A stretch of 48,065 nucleotides of DNA from Gramella sp. AN32 (GCF_023718305.1 NZ_QEYO01000025.1:1-48065), one strand, 5' to 3'. Positions 16,551 to 24,980 are shown, numbered from the stretch's first letter. Numbers and translations are program-made. The notes: a model not told the origin generated them from the sequence alone.

Positions 16551-16755
16551 CTTTATTGGTATTTGTATCGTATTCCCGTTATGCTCATTTCATAATATAG
16601 TGTTAAGAATTGGACAAATTTATAAATTATTATTAAGTACCCTAAAAAAATAAGGGCTATAGGTTAATTTTTATTATAAAAATAAAAATAACCCCCAAAA
16701 ATTTAGGGGTTGATATTTATAAAGCATTATAATTTTGAATATGCTATATAAAATA

Positions 16756-17127
16756 CTAAAGCGAACGGGCTAGAAAGATTCCGAAAACGATAGAGAGAAT
16801 TCCAAGAAAGATGCTTCCGGTAAGATAAAGGACGAAATAGGCGTAATCCCCTGATTTTATGAGATTAAGATTTTCCAGAGAGAATGTGGAAAAGGTGGTA
16901 AAGCCACCACAAAATCCAATGATGATCAAATAGCTAACTGGATGGGAAAGTGTATTGTTTTTTAAAGCCCAGCCAATAAAAAATCCCAGGATCAAACTTC
17001 CCAGGATATTTACTGTAAAGGTTCCCAGAGGAACCGCATGAAATTGATTAAAATATTTGCTGATGAGGTAGCGGGCACAACTTCCCAGACCACCTCCAAG
17101 AAAGATCAACAAGAGATTTTTAATCAT
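16756..17127 (-). CDS. crcB: Fluoride channel FluC/CrcB
   Basis: A 123-residue, four-helix inner-membrane protein of the Fluc family, which forms dual-topology dimers that let fluoride out of the cell. Family signatures are the N-terminal GGGLGSCARYLISKYF, the TFTVNILGSLILGFF segment and the GFCGGFTTFSTFSLE motif with the pore phenylalanines. Its start overlaps the end of the SRPBCC-GyrI gene by 8 bp, so the two are translated from one message. I saw no fluoride riboswitch upstream of the pair. Confidence 0.95.
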   Translation of the reverse strand: MIKNLLLIFLGGGLGSCARYLISKYFNQFHAVPLGTFTVNILGSLILGFFIGWALKNNTLSHPVSYLIIIGFCGGFTTFSTFSLENLNLIKSGDYAYFVLYLTGSIFLGILSIVFGIFLARSL

Positions 17128-18175
17128 TTTCGACTTCTTGTGGTTGTTTGATAGGTATGAAAATTTCAGTCACCCATTCTGAAGGATTGGCATTGTCATT
17201 AGGACCGGTGATATAAACTTCGAAAGGTTTTAGGGTTTCATCGGTTTCTAAATTGTTTTCAGCTAAATAGGCAAAAGCTTTATCCCAGGCTTCCTGCAAA
17301 TTATCATAATTTCCCTTCAAAGTAGTTTTTAGTACTTGCTGGTTGGGAATAAAGGACGTCAAAATTTCACTTTCTGCGGGGGTGATTACTTCACTCGGTG
17401 TAAAATAACCCGCTGAAAAAATGGTATTGCCCCGTTCTTCATTCCATTCATTATAGATCACCAGGGGATCACCGGAAATTTGAATATTATTGTTCCTCAT
17501 GTAATTTCCCACATCAGTGAACATCGTCATCATCTTATCACGTATCTGGCTAATTCTGCTGGAAGTTGCCGTATACATATAAAAGCCTCCACCATGTTGG
17601 GTTAAACCATCTACATTTATGGAATAGGTACTCATTTTTTTAGTCAATACGCGATCCAGATTATTCAAACCTTTTTTGAACATGGGGTTCATCATTTCGG
17701 TGATACTTTCGTCCTGGAAGGAGAAATACAATTTTTCCATAAAAGATTGATCGCCTTTCATTCCCCAGGTTACCCGAGTGCTGTCTTCAACTTTATCAAA
17801 TTTCCAATAAACTATGCTTTCTGATTCTCCAAAAGGTGTTTTCATGACCATCTTTTGTTGTAAGCTGTTATGGGGATTGGCTTTTATAGTTTCCATTTCG
17901 CCATCACCCATATTCTCGCTTTTCCAGGAATAACTGGCGCCTTCGCCCGAGGTTTTTCTTCCGTAGTTAATAATCATATCATCAGAATCTTCACTCCAGG
18001 GCTCCCATTCTTTCCACGTGGTATAATCATTTACTTCATTAAAGACCAGTTCCTGAGGTGCTGCGATCATTTTGGAATCTTCTACCTGAAAATCTCCTTT
18101 TTTCGTGGCCACATAAACAGATGCTCCAATGATAAAGATGAGTAGGAGAAAGAAGATGTATTTTAAAATTTTCAT
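17120..18175 (-). CDS. Membrane-anchored SRPBCC domain plus GyrI-like domain protein
   Basis: A 351-residue protein with an N-terminal membrane anchor (about 4-23), then an SRPBCC/polyketide-cyclase-like domain (about 30-180; IAAPQELVFNEVNDYTTWKEWEPW is its usual opening) and a C-terminal GyrI-like effector-binding domain (about 190-345; NEERGNTIFSAGYFTPSE, then LKTTLKGNYDNLQEAWDKAFAYL). The combination suggests small-molecule binding at the membrane; the ligand is unknown. Operon with crcB, which it overlaps by 8 bp. Confidence 0.85.
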   Translation of the reverse strand: MKILKYIFFLLLIFIIGASVYVATKKGDFQVEDSKMIAAPQELVFNEVNDYTTWKEWEPWSEDSDDMIINYGRKTSGEGASYSWKSENMGDGEMETIKANPHNSLQQKMVMKTPFGESESIVYWKFDKVEDSTRVTWGMKGDQSFMEKLYFSFQDESITEMMNPMFKKGLNNLDRVLTKKMSTYSINVDGLTQHGGGFYMYTATSSRISQIRDKMMTMFTDVGNYMRNNNIQISGDPLVIYNEWNEERGNTIFSAGYFTPSEVITPAESEILTSFIPNQQVLKTTLKGNYDNLQEAWDKAFAYLAENNLETDETLKPFEVYITGPNDNANPSEWVTEIFIPIKQPQEVEND

Positions 18176-18247
18176 AGGTTTTGGGTGTATTGGTAGCGCT
18201 AAGATAAATAAAATTGAAAACTGACTTTTCTCAGTCCTAGTTCCTAA

Positions 18248-18436
18248 TTAATCTTTCAACTGGATTTTGATGATAAAAAGAAGGGCAATAAATAATAGAA
18301 AGCCTATCAGAATAAATGTACTGCCTTTATAATACTTCTTATGTAGCTTGAGATCTTTGCGATAGCTGTAAATCATTAAGATGATAAAGGCGATCATGAA
18401 AAAGCCAGCAAATATCCATTGTGCTTTCGAAAACAT
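18248..18436 (-). CDS. Small two-TM membrane protein, unknown function
   Basis: A 62-residue protein with two hydrophobic helices (about 6-23 and 40-58) separated by a basic loop (YRKDLKLHKKYYKGS). Small proteins of this layout recur in Flavobacteriaceae. The minus strand has TACCTTTG at 18453-18460, a -7-like box 17 bp upstream of the ATG. The 3' end runs into a degenerate seven-base-periodic stretch (about 18219-18246). No function is assigned. Confidence 0.7.
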   Translation of the reverse strand: MFSKAQWIFAGFFMIAFIILMIYSYRKDLKLHKKYYKGSTFILIGFLLFIALLFIIKIQLKD

Positions 18437-18480
18437 TTTCTGTATTTTTATGCAAAGGTAAACTTAAAGCTTTAAAAATT

Positions 18481-18864
18481 ATGAAGAAAAGAATAGCTGC
18501 TGTTAAAGAATTTCATTCCGCATTTGGATTGGGCAGCAATGAAAAGCCTGTTGCCGATCTGGGGGAAAGAAAAAATTTACTTCGCTTTAATTTGATGAAA
18601 GAAGAAAATGAAGAATATCTGGAAGCAGCCAATAATAATGATCTTATTGAAGTTGTCGATGCTCTGGGGGATATGCTTTATATTTTATGCGGAACCATTA
18701 TTGAACACGGGATGCAATACAAAATTGAACAGGTTTTTGATGAAATTCAGTCCAGTAATATGAGTAAACTGGGAGCAGATGGAAAACCTATTTATCGCGA
18801 AGATGGAAAGGTGATGAAGGGGCCAAATTATTTTAAACCTGATTTTTCGAAGATATTGAAATAA
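18481..18864 (+). CDS. MazG/PRA-PH-like nucleoside triphosphate pyrophosphohydrolase
   Basis: A 127-residue all-alpha NTP pyrophosphohydrolase. The metal-binding carboxylates appear as LMKEENEEYLEA and as EVVDALGDMLYIL, the E-x-x-E/E-x-x-D pattern of the fold. The C-terminus (SNMSKLGADGKPIYREDGKVMKGPNYFKPD) is the tail seen in phosphoribosyl-ATP pyrophosphohydrolase-like housekeeping proteins. It probably removes non-canonical or excess nucleotides. I start at the ATG at 18481, which gives a normal family N-terminus; a GTG 60 bp upstream is in frame. It ends at a shared terminator with ilvE. Confidence 0.85.
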   Translation: MKKRIAAVKEFHSAFGLGSNEKPVADLGERKNLLRFNLMKEENEEYLEAANNNDLIEVVDALGDMLYILCGTIIEHGMQYKIEQVFDEIQSSNMSKLGADGKPIYREDGKVMKGPNYFKPDFSKILK

Positions 18865-18868
18865 AAAA

Positions 18869-18890
18869 AATCCCGGTTTTTGCCGGGATT
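18869..18890. terminator. Bidirectional terminator
   Basis: An 8-bp stem (AATCCCGG / CCGGGATT) with A-run before and T-rich sequence after, between the convergent pyrophosphohydrolase and ilvE genes. It can work in both directions. Confidence 0.85.
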
Positions 18891-18895
18891 TCCTT

Positions 18896-19948
18896 CTATT
18901 CTTTCACTTCATACCGCCATCCAAAGGGATCCTCAGCTTCGTTATATTGAATCTTCATCAGTGTATCCTTAAAAGCATGAGCATAGGAATCTTCTAATTT
19001 TGGCAGATCATAATTCTTGCCTTTATTACCGAAACCTGTAATTGGGTTGATTACCGTGGCAGTTCCCGAGCCAAACATTTCTTTTAGATTTCCGCTATCA
19101 GCGGCTTCCAGAATTTCCTGAACGGTCACTTTTCTAACTTCCATTGGAATATTCATTCTTTCCGCTAATGCGATCACACTTTTCCGGGTAACTCCATCTA
19201 AAATCCTATCACTTATAGGAGCGGTGATTAATTTATCGCCAATTCTGAAGAAAATATTCATAGTGCCCGCTTCTTCCAGGTATTCATGCGAATTTGCATC
19301 GGTCCATACGATTTGTTGATAACCTTCCTCTTTCGCAAGGTTGGTAGGATAAAATTGTGCTCCGTAATTTCCTGCAGCTTTGGCAAATCCAACCCCACCA
19401 TCAGCAGCACGACTGAACTTGTCTGAAAATTTTACACGTACTTCTCCGCTGTAATATGATTGTGCCGGAGAACAAATGATCATAAATTTATATTCTTTTG
19501 CCGGGGAGGCAGAAACTCCTGCTTCCGTAGCAATGACAAAAGGCCTAATATATAAACTGTTTCCAAAGCCTTGTTTGATCCAGTCTTTTTCAAGTTTTAA
19601 TAATGTTTCCAGGCCATTAAAAAAGAAGTCTTTAGGGAATTCAGGAATGGCAAGCCGCTTACTCGAAGCGTTGATCCTTTCAAAATTTTGTTCAGGCCTA
19701 AACATCCAGATCTTTTCATCTTTATCTTTATAGGCCTTCATTCCTTCAAATACTGCCTGACCATAGTGAAAAACCCTGGCTGATGGGTCTATTGAAAGTG
19801 GGCCATAAGGTTTTATTACAGGTTCGTGCCATTCTCCATCCTTAAAATCGCTAATCATCATATGGTCTGTAAAAACCTGCCCAAAAGTAAGATTATCAAA
19901 ATCAGTCTTATCAATTTTGGTTTGGGAAGATTTTTCTATTGATATCAT
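18896..19948 (-). CDS. ilvE: Branched-chain amino acid aminotransferase
   Basis: A PLP enzyme (350 residues) that moves amino groups between glutamate and the keto acids of Leu, Ile and Val. It has the eukaryote-type BCAT signature: the Schiff-base lysine lies in GFAKAAGNYGAQ, followed by EYLEEAGTMNIFF and the TVINPITGFGNKG phosphate-site segment. I choose the ATG at 19948 (MISIEKSSQ); an in-frame TTG at 19981 would add eleven residues but lies over the -7-like box at 19979-19986. Its products could supply isobutyryl-CoA precursors for IcmF, though that link is inference. Confidence 0.95.
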   Translation of the reverse strand: MISIEKSSQTKIDKTDFDNLTFGQVFTDHMMISDFKDGEWHEPVIKPYGPLSIDPSARVFHYGQAVFEGMKAYKDKDEKIWMFRPEQNFERINASSKRLAIPEFPKDFFFNGLETLLKLEKDWIKQGFGNSLYIRPFVIATEAGVSASPAKEYKFMIICSPAQSYYSGEVRVKFSDKFSRAADGGVGFAKAAGNYGAQFYPTNLAKEEGYQQIVWTDANSHEYLEEAGTMNIFFRIGDKLITAPISDRILDGVTRKSVIALAERMNIPMEVRKVTVQEILEAADSGNLKEMFGSGTATVINPITGFGNKGKNYDLPKLEDSYAHAFKDTLMKIQYNEAEDPFGWRYEVKE

Positions 19949-19978
19949 ATATAGTTGTTTTATTTGCTTAGGTTGCTT

Positions 19979-19986
19979 CAAATTTA
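19979..19986 (-). promoter_or_regulatory. Candidate -7 box for ilvE
   Basis: The minus strand reads TAAATTTG, an exact TAnnTTTG match, 30 bp upstream of the chosen ATG (leader about 25 nt). It overlaps the alternative TTG start, arguing against that start. Confidence 0.5.
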
Positions 19987-20022
19987 CCTATTTAAAAGCA
20001 GAATCAAAATCTAAAGTTTTGG

Positions 20023-20030
20023 TAAATTTG
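20023..20030 (+). promoter_or_regulatory. Candidate -7 box for the DUF4920 gene
   Basis: TAAATTTG on the plus strand, 17 bp before the first ATG and 23 bp before the second. It is the divergent partner of the ilvE box 37 bp to the left. Confidence 0.5.
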
Positions 20031-20047
20031 GAAATAGTCAAAATTGA

Positions 20048-20560
20048 ATGTTCATGAAAAGCATCTTATATTTCGCCTTGATCTTTTTTGCCATCTCCTG
20101 TAATCAAAATACGGAAAGTGATAAGAAGGATCCCGCTATTGAAGAAAAAGTGCAGGATGGATATGAGTCGTTTGGTGCGAAAATTAGCCCTGAGGGTAGC
20201 TTTTCATCGTCTATCATGTTAGAGAAATATGGAAACTTGCGAAGTGGGGATACTATTGATGAGAAGTTCACAACCACGGTGAACAGTGTTTGCCAAATGA
20301 AAGGCTGCTGGATGGTTTTGGAGCTGCCTGGGGTAGATGATGCTATGGTGAAATTTCTTGATTACGGTTTTTTTGTTCCGAAAGATATTGTGGGAAAAGA
20401 GATCATCGTTCGCGGGAGAGCGTTTGTTGAAGAAGTTTCCGTAGAAGATCAAAGGCATTTTGCTGAAGACGCGGGAAAATCTATAGACGAAATAGTCGCT
20501 ATAAGAGAGCCTAAGACAAGTTTTGGTTTTATAGCAGACGGCGTGTTAATAAAAAAATAA
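20048..20560 (+). CDS. DUF4920 family lipoprotein
   Basis: A 170-residue lipoprotein; two ATGs (20048 and 20054) are possible, the second giving MKSILYFALIFFAISCNQN with a lipobox ending in Cys. The core matches DUF4920: TVNSVCQMKGCWMVLELPG, FVPKDIVGKEIIVRGRAFVE and the closing FIADGVLIKK. The CQMKGCWM cysteine pair suggests metal or redox binding, as in NirD/OB-like small domains, but the function is unknown. mnmD starts on the base after its stop codon, so the two are cotranscribed. Confidence 0.9.
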   Translation: MFMKSILYFALIFFAISCNQNTESDKKDPAIEEKVQDGYESFGAKISPEGSFSSSIMLEKYGNLRSGDTIDEKFTTTVNSVCQMKGCWMVLELPGVDDAMVKFLDYGFFVPKDIVGKEIIVRGRAFVEEVSVEDQRHFAEDAGKSIDEIVAIREPKTSFGFIADGVLIKK

Positions 20561-21250
20561 TTGGAACGGAAGATCATAAAAACCGCAGATGGTTCTGTAA
20601 CCATTCATTTACCGGAGTGGAATGAGCAGTACCACTCAAAACACGGGGCTATTCAGGAAGCGCAGCATGTTTTTATAAAAAGCGGACTTTATTATTATCT
20701 CGAGAATTTCCATAAAACTGAAATTTCTGTCCTGGAAATTGGTTTTGGAACCGGTTTAAATGCATTTCTCACCGCTTTGGAAGCAGCTAAACTTGCGATC
20801 AAAATTAACTACACGGGTGTTGAAGCTTATCCTGTTAAAAAAGATGAGATTGAAAAACTAAACTATCCTGAAGCTGCTAAGGCTTTAAATCATAAGGAAC
20901 TTTTTCAAAATTTACATAAAACTTCCTGGGAAAAGGAAGTGGTGATCTCACCAAATTTTGAACTTTTAAAACAGAATAAGACTTTTGATCAAATTGATGA
21001 TCAGGATAAATTCGACCTTATTTATTTTGATGCTTTTGGTGCGCGTGTACAACCGGAACTTTGGACAGAAGAAATCTTTCATAAAATGTTTTCCGCCTTA
21101 AAACAAAATGGAACCCTCGTTACGTATGCTGCAAAAGGCAGTGTAAGAAGGGCAATGATCGCGTGTGGATTTAAAGTTGAGAAGATTCCGGGGCCTCCGG
21201 GAAAGCGGGAAATGTTAAGAGCCGTTAAATATGTACCACTTTCACGTTAA
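20561..21250 (+). CDS. mnmD: tRNA 5-methylaminomethyl-2-thiouridine methyltransferase MnmD
   Basis: A 229-residue SAM-dependent methyltransferase, the stand-alone equivalent of the N-terminal half of E. coli MnmC. It methylates nm5s2U34 to mnm5s2U in tRNA wobble positions. The SAM-binding loop is VLEIGFGTGLNAFLT; FDLIYFDAFGARVQPELWTEE and TYAAKGSVRRAM are family blocks. It starts with TTG directly after the TAA of the DUF4920 gene with zero spacing, so translation is probably coupled. No FAD-dependent MnmC2 half follows. Confidence 0.93.
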   Translation: MERKIIKTADGSVTIHLPEWNEQYHSKHGAIQEAQHVFIKSGLYYYLENFHKTEISVLEIGFGTGLNAFLTALEAAKLAIKINYTGVEAYPVKKDEIEKLNYPEAAKALNHKELFQNLHKTSWEKEVVISPNFELLKQNKTFDQIDDQDKFDLIYFDAFGARVQPELWTEEIFHKMFSALKQNGTLVTYAAKGSVRRAMIACGFKVEKIPGPPGKREMLRAVKYVPLSR

Positions 21251-21303
21251 ACCTATTTCCTGCTATTCCTAGCTGAAATTCCTTGTGTATCTTAAAAGAA
21301 AAA

Positions 21304-22209
21304 ATGAGGATATTAATCACAGGAGCCACTGGGCTGATAGGATCGGAACTCTCGAAGTTATGTTTGAAAGAAGATATCCAGGTAAATTACCTTACCACGA
21401 GTAAAGAAAAGATCAAAAACAAGAAAAATTATACAGGCTATTTCTGGAACCCCAAAAGTGGGGATTTTGATATGAAATGTCTGGAGGGAGTCACTACCAT
21501 AGTTCATTTGGCGGGATCTAGTATTGCTGAGCCCTGGTCCCGGGAAAACAAGAAAAAAATAATCGAAAGCCGAACAGAAACTGCGGCATTTCTTCAGGAA
21601 AAATTAGAAAAGACTACACACACTGTTCAAAACTTTGTTTCAGCAAGTGCTATAGGGGTATATCCAAGTTCATATAATAAACTTTACCATGAAGACGATG
21701 AGGAAGTTGCCGATGATTTTCTTGGAGAAGTAGTAGAGAAATGGGAAGCTGCCGCAGATAATTTTGAAAAAGAAGGATTGGATGTAGCTAAGATAAGGGT
21801 AGGGCTAGTTCTGGCAAAAGATGGTGGTATGTTGAGTCAGGTGAAAAAACCGGTAAAACTGAATTTAGGGGCGCCTTTAGGGAATGGAAAGCAGTGGCAG
21901 TCATGGATTCATATTAGCGACCTTGCCTGCATTTTCTTATTTGCCATAAAAAAAGAACTTAGTGGGGTATATAATGCGGTCTCACCAAATCCCGTAACAA
22001 ACAGGGAGCTTACTATGGAAATTGCCAAACAATTAAATAAAAGTATCTGGTTGCCGAATGTTCCAGGATTTGTTTTAAAAGTAATTTTGGGGGAGATGGC
22101 TACAATTGTACTGTCGAGTCAGTTGGTTAGTTCTAAAAAAATTGCTTCTGCAGGGTATAATTTTGAGTATGTGAATATGCCTAATGCACTTTCAAATTTA
22201 TTAAAATAA
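21304..22209 (+). CDS. TIGR01777 family NAD(P)-dependent epimerase-like protein
   Basis: A 301-residue short-chain dehydrogenase-like protein related to E. coli YfcH. The Rossmann glycine motif is at the N-terminus (MRILITGATGLIGSELSKL). Family blocks include LAGSSIAEPWSRENKKKI, FVSASAIGVYP with the catalytic-type Ser and Tyr, and WQSWIHISDLACIF. Substrate unknown. I start at the ATG at 21304 because the GTG 21 bp upstream would place non-conserved residues before the first strand. Confidence 0.92.
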   Translation: MRILITGATGLIGSELSKLCLKEDIQVNYLTTSKEKIKNKKNYTGYFWNPKSGDFDMKCLEGVTTIVHLAGSSIAEPWSRENKKKIIESRTETAAFLQEKLEKTTHTVQNFVSASAIGVYPSSYNKLYHEDDEEVADDFLGEVVEKWEAAADNFEKEGLDVAKIRVGLVLAKDGGMLSQVKKPVKLNLGAPLGNGKQWQSWIHISDLACIFLFAIKKELSGVYNAVSPNPVTNRELTMEIAKQLNKSIWLPNVPGFVLKVILGEMATIVLSSQLVSSKKIASAGYNFEYVNMPNALSNLLK

Positions 22210-22211
22210 AA

Positions 22212-22235
22212 AAAGGCTGCCCATTGGCAGCCTTT
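22212..22235. terminator. Terminator hairpin
   Basis: A perfect 10-bp stem (AAAGGCTGCC / GGCAGCCTTT) with a 4-nt loop, between the convergent epimerase-like and YceI genes. An A-run on one side and TTT on the other allow termination in both directions. Confidence 0.85.
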
Positions 22236-22255
22236 GCTATCTTCAAAAGATCAAA

Positions 22256-22927
22256 TTAAGCTTTCTTAGCCTTAAGATCGATTTTCAGGCTAATATCATC
22301 ATTGATGAATTTATCCCCAAGACCATCAAATACAGATTTTGATCCGTAATTCACATTCCAGTTGGTTCTATCAATAGTAAATTCCTCACTTGTGATCGTA
22401 TACGTTTCACCGTTCTTAGAAATACTTACCGGGAAAGAAATATTCTTGGTTTCTTCTTTTAAAGTAAGGTTTCCCTGCATCATGGTTTGTCCATCAGCTT
22501 CAGTAAACCCGGTTACTTCAAATTTAGCCTGTGGAAATTCATTAACATTAAAGAAATCCCCTTCTTTACCTTCAACAGTACCCATCAAGTGAGCTTCAAG
22601 GTTTGCTTTTTCATCACCTTCAAGATCATGAACTTCGATAGATTTCATGTTGATCACGAAAGATCCACTTTCCACTAAGCTATCGTTAGCCATAAAAGAA
22701 CCTTCAGCTATTTTAATAATACCATTATGGGTTCCCGTAGGTTTTTCACCTTTCCACTCGATAACCGAAGAAGTAGTATCTACCATGAATTCCATAGCAG
22801 CATTCTCAGCAGTTGCAGCATCCTTAGCCTCAGCTACTTCCGCCTCATTGCCCTTATTGTCTTTGCATCCAACCATTGCCATTCCAAGACCTGCAATAAC
22901 AAATGCGTTTAAGATTACTTTTTTCAT
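22256..22927 (-). CDS. YceI family lipoprotein
   Basis: A 223-residue lipoprotein with a YceI domain, an elongated lipocalin-like barrel that binds polyprenoid or other apolar ligands. The signal MKKVILNAFVIAGLGMAMVGC gives a lipobox at the Cys. An acidic, Ala-rich linker (about 22-44) precedes the domain, which shows SVIEWKGEKPTGTHNGIIKIAEGSF, VHDLEGDEKANLEAHL and FTIDRTNWNVNYGS. The ATG at 22927 is chosen since it starts a proper signal peptide; upstream codons are leader. Confidence 0.93.
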   Translation of the reverse strand: MKKVILNAFVIAGLGMAMVGCKDNKGNEAEVAEAKDAATAENAAMEFMVDTTSSVIEWKGEKPTGTHNGIIKIAEGSFMANDSLVESGSFVINMKSIEVHDLEGDEKANLEAHLMGTVEGKEGDFFNVNEFPQAKFEVTGFTEADGQTMMQGNLTLKEETKNISFPVSISKNGETYTITSEEFTIDRTNWNVNYGSKSVFDGLGDKFINDDISLKIDLKAKKA

Positions 22928-23010
22928 TTTCAAAAAATTTTTGTGTTTAGGCTGCAAAAGTACTCCGTCCATCAAAGCATGAATCATAAAATTATCTTAA
23001 AATAATTCTG

Positions 23011-23026
23011 TGACATTTTGACATTT
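23011..23026. promoter_or_regulatory. Tandem TGACATTT motif upstream of grpE
   Basis: Two perfect back-to-back copies of TGACATTT, 57 bp before the grpE ATG and 84 bp from the divergent YceI start. The tight repeat before a chaperone operon makes it a candidate heat-shock or regulator site. That role is inference. Confidence 0.4.
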
Positions 23027-23082
23027 GAATTGAATTGGCAACGAATTTGTCTTTAATAGCTGAAAGAAAAAAAAATTAAGTA

Positions 23083-23673
23083 ATGAGTCAGAAAAATCAT
23101 AAAGCTGAAGACGATAGAGATATAAAGGACCGCGTAGAAGAAATACTTGATGATGCGATCGAAGAAATAGAGGAAATAGACGGTGATGAAGTTGATAGCG
23201 AAGAAATTAACGATGAAGATTTAAGCCAGGAAGAACTTTTAAAAGAAGATCTTCAAAAGGAAAAAGATAAATTCTTAAGGCTTTTTGCGGAGTTTGAAAA
23301 TTATAAGCGCAGAACTTCCAAAGAACGTATAGAATTATTTAAAACTGCCAACCAGGAAGTAATGACCGCCATGTTGCCGGTTATGGACGATTTTGATCGC
23401 GCCATGAATGAATTAAGAAAAAGTGACGATGAAAACCTGATCAAAGGTGTTGAGCTTATACATAATAAATTTAAAGAAACGCTTCGATCTAAAGGTTTGG
23501 AAAGAATGCAAATTGAAGAAGGAGCCGATTTTGATGCTGAAGTTCATGAGGCCATTACACAAATCCCGGCACCATCAGAAGATTTAAAAGGAAAGATCAT
23601 AGATGTAGTTGAACCGGGTTATAAACTCGGTGAGCGAATTATCCGTTACCCCAAAGTAGTAACTGGAAGATAA
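23083..23673 (+). CDS. grpE: Nucleotide exchange factor GrpE
   Basis: A 196-residue co-chaperone that speeds ADP release from DnaK. It has a long acidic N-terminal tail (about 1-55), the coiled-coil dimer helix (ELLKEDLQKEKDKFLRLFAEFENYKRRTSKERIEL) and the C-terminal beta-wing (GADFDAEVHEAITQIPAPSEDLKGKIIDVVEPGYKLGERIIRYPKVVTG), the GrpE signature. dnaJ follows 31 bp downstream. dnaK is not in the window. Confidence 0.97.
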   Translation: MSQKNHKAEDDRDIKDRVEEILDDAIEEIEEIDGDEVDSEEINDEDLSQEELLKEDLQKEKDKFLRLFAEFENYKRRTSKERIELFKTANQEVMTAMLPVMDDFDRAMNELRKSDDENLIKGVELIHNKFKETLRSKGLERMQIEEGADFDAEVHEAITQIPAPSEDLKGKIIDVVEPGYKLGERIIRYPKVVTGR

Positions 23674-23704
23674 TTAGTGCCTTAGCATACCCTAAAAACC
23701 AGAG

Positions 23705-24820
23705 ATGAAAGAAGATTATTACGAAATATTAGACGTTAGCAAAAGCGCTTCAGCTGCAGAAATCAAAAAAGCCTACCGGAAAAAAGCTTTAAAATATCAT
23801 CCCGATAAAAATCCCGGGGATACCAAAGCTGAAGATATGTTTAAAAAATCTGCTGAAGCTTATGAAGTTCTGGGGAACCAGGATAAGAGGGCCAAATATG
23901 ACCGTTTTGGTCACCAGGCATTTGAAGGCGGTGGCTTTGGAGGAGGCGGGATGAACATGGACGATATTTTCAGCCAGTTCGGTGATATTTTCGGCGGAGG
24001 TTTTAGTGGCGGAGGTTTCTCAGGTTTTGGCGGCTTTGGTGGAGGCCAGCGCCGTATGAAGGGAAGTAATCTAAGGATAAGGGTTAGTCTTAATCTTGAG
24101 GAGATTGCCAATGGCTGTGAAAAGAAGATCAAGGTTAAAAGGAAAGTTCAGGCTCCGGGAACATCGTATAAAACCTGTTCTACCTGTAATGGTAGCGGGC
24201 AGGTAACCAGAATCACCAATACGATATTGGGAAGGATGCAAACTGCTTCTCCATGTACAACCTGCGGAGGAAGCGGACAGATCATTGACAAAAAGTCTGA
24301 AGATGCCGATGTAAATGGAATGATTACCAGGGAAGAAACTGTTTCTATAAAAATTCCGGCAGGTGTTGAAGATGGAATGCAATTGAAAGTTACTGGAAAA
24401 GGTAATGATGCCCCGGGGAGTGGTATACCCGGTGATCTATTGGTAGCCATAGAAGAAAAGGCACATGAAAGCCTTCAACGGGAAGGGGATAATTTGCATT
24501 ACGATCTTTACATCAGTTATTCTGAAGCTGCTTTAGGGACTTCAAAAGAGATTGATACGGTAACCGGCAAAGTTCGTATCAAAATTGAAGAAGGAGTACA
24601 ATCTGGAAAAATATTAAGGTTAAGGGGGAAAGGTATTTCGAGTATTAATGGATATGGAAAAGGAGATCTTTTAGTACATGTGAATGTTTGGACGCCAAAA
24701 ACTTTGTCCAGAGAACAAAAAGAATTTTTCGAAAAAATGGCAGAAGATGATAACTTCAGACCAAATCCAGAAAAAAGCGATAAATCCTTCTTTGAAAAAG
24801 TAAAAGATATGTTTTCATAA
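23705..24820 (+). CDS. dnaJ: Molecular chaperone DnaJ (two zinc-finger repeats only)
   Basis: A 371-residue Hsp40. The J domain (1-68) has the HPD motif at 32-34, followed by a Gly/Phe-rich region (about 74-115) and the C-terminal substrate domains. The zinc-finger domain is reduced: only two CxxCxGxG repeats are seen (Cys158-Cys161 and Cys184-Cys187) instead of four. The N-terminal part (CEKKIKVKRKVQAPGTSYKTCSTC) lacks the first repeat and the sequence after IIDKK lacks the fourth. Those that remain align with repeats 2 and 3, the zinc centre II pair. Operon with grpE. Confidence 0.96.
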   Translation: MKEDYYEILDVSKSASAAEIKKAYRKKALKYHPDKNPGDTKAEDMFKKSAEAYEVLGNQDKRAKYDRFGHQAFEGGGFGGGGMNMDDIFSQFGDIFGGGFSGGGFSGFGGFGGGQRRMKGSNLRIRVSLNLEEIANGCEKKIKVKRKVQAPGTSYKTCSTCNGSGQVTRITNTILGRMQTASPCTTCGGSGQIIDKKSEDADVNGMITREETVSIKIPAGVEDGMQLKVTGKGNDAPGSGIPGDLLVAIEEKAHESLQREGDNLHYDLYISYSEAALGTSKEIDTVTGKVRIKIEEGVQSGKILRLRGKGISSINGYGKGDLLVHVNVWTPKTLSREQKEFFEKMAEDDNFRPNPEKSDKSFFEKVKDMFS

Positions 24821-24853
24821 AAAGTAAATTTTAAGAAAATTTTTATATATTTG

Positions 24854-24882
24854 AATATCACTAATTCTTTTAGTGATATTTT
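24854..24882 (+). terminator. Terminator 1 after dnaJ
   Basis: A perfect 11-bp stem (AATATCACTAA / TTAGTGATATT) with 5-nt loop, followed by a T-rich tract, 33 bp after the dnaJ stop. Confidence 0.8.
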
Positions 24883-24904
24883 TCTTTTTCATAGCAATTT
24901 TTTT

Positions 24905-24935
24905 CCCATCCTTAATTTTTTTAAGGGTGGGTTTT
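24905..24935 (+). terminator. Terminator 2 after dnaJ
   Basis: An 11-bp stem with one G:T pair (CCCATCCTTAA / TTAAGGGTGGG), a T-only loop and a T-run. It stands 24 bp after the first hairpin, giving tandem terminators. Confidence 0.8.
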
Positions 24936-24980
24936 GTTTTTCACATCAATTTTTAGATTATAAATTCTTCTTAATCGCCT

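Noticed and set aside
16756..18247. Fluoride riboswitch upstream of crcB
   Set aside because: The gene overlaps its upstream neighbour by 8 bp, and no conserved fluoride-aptamer sequence was seen upstream of the pair.
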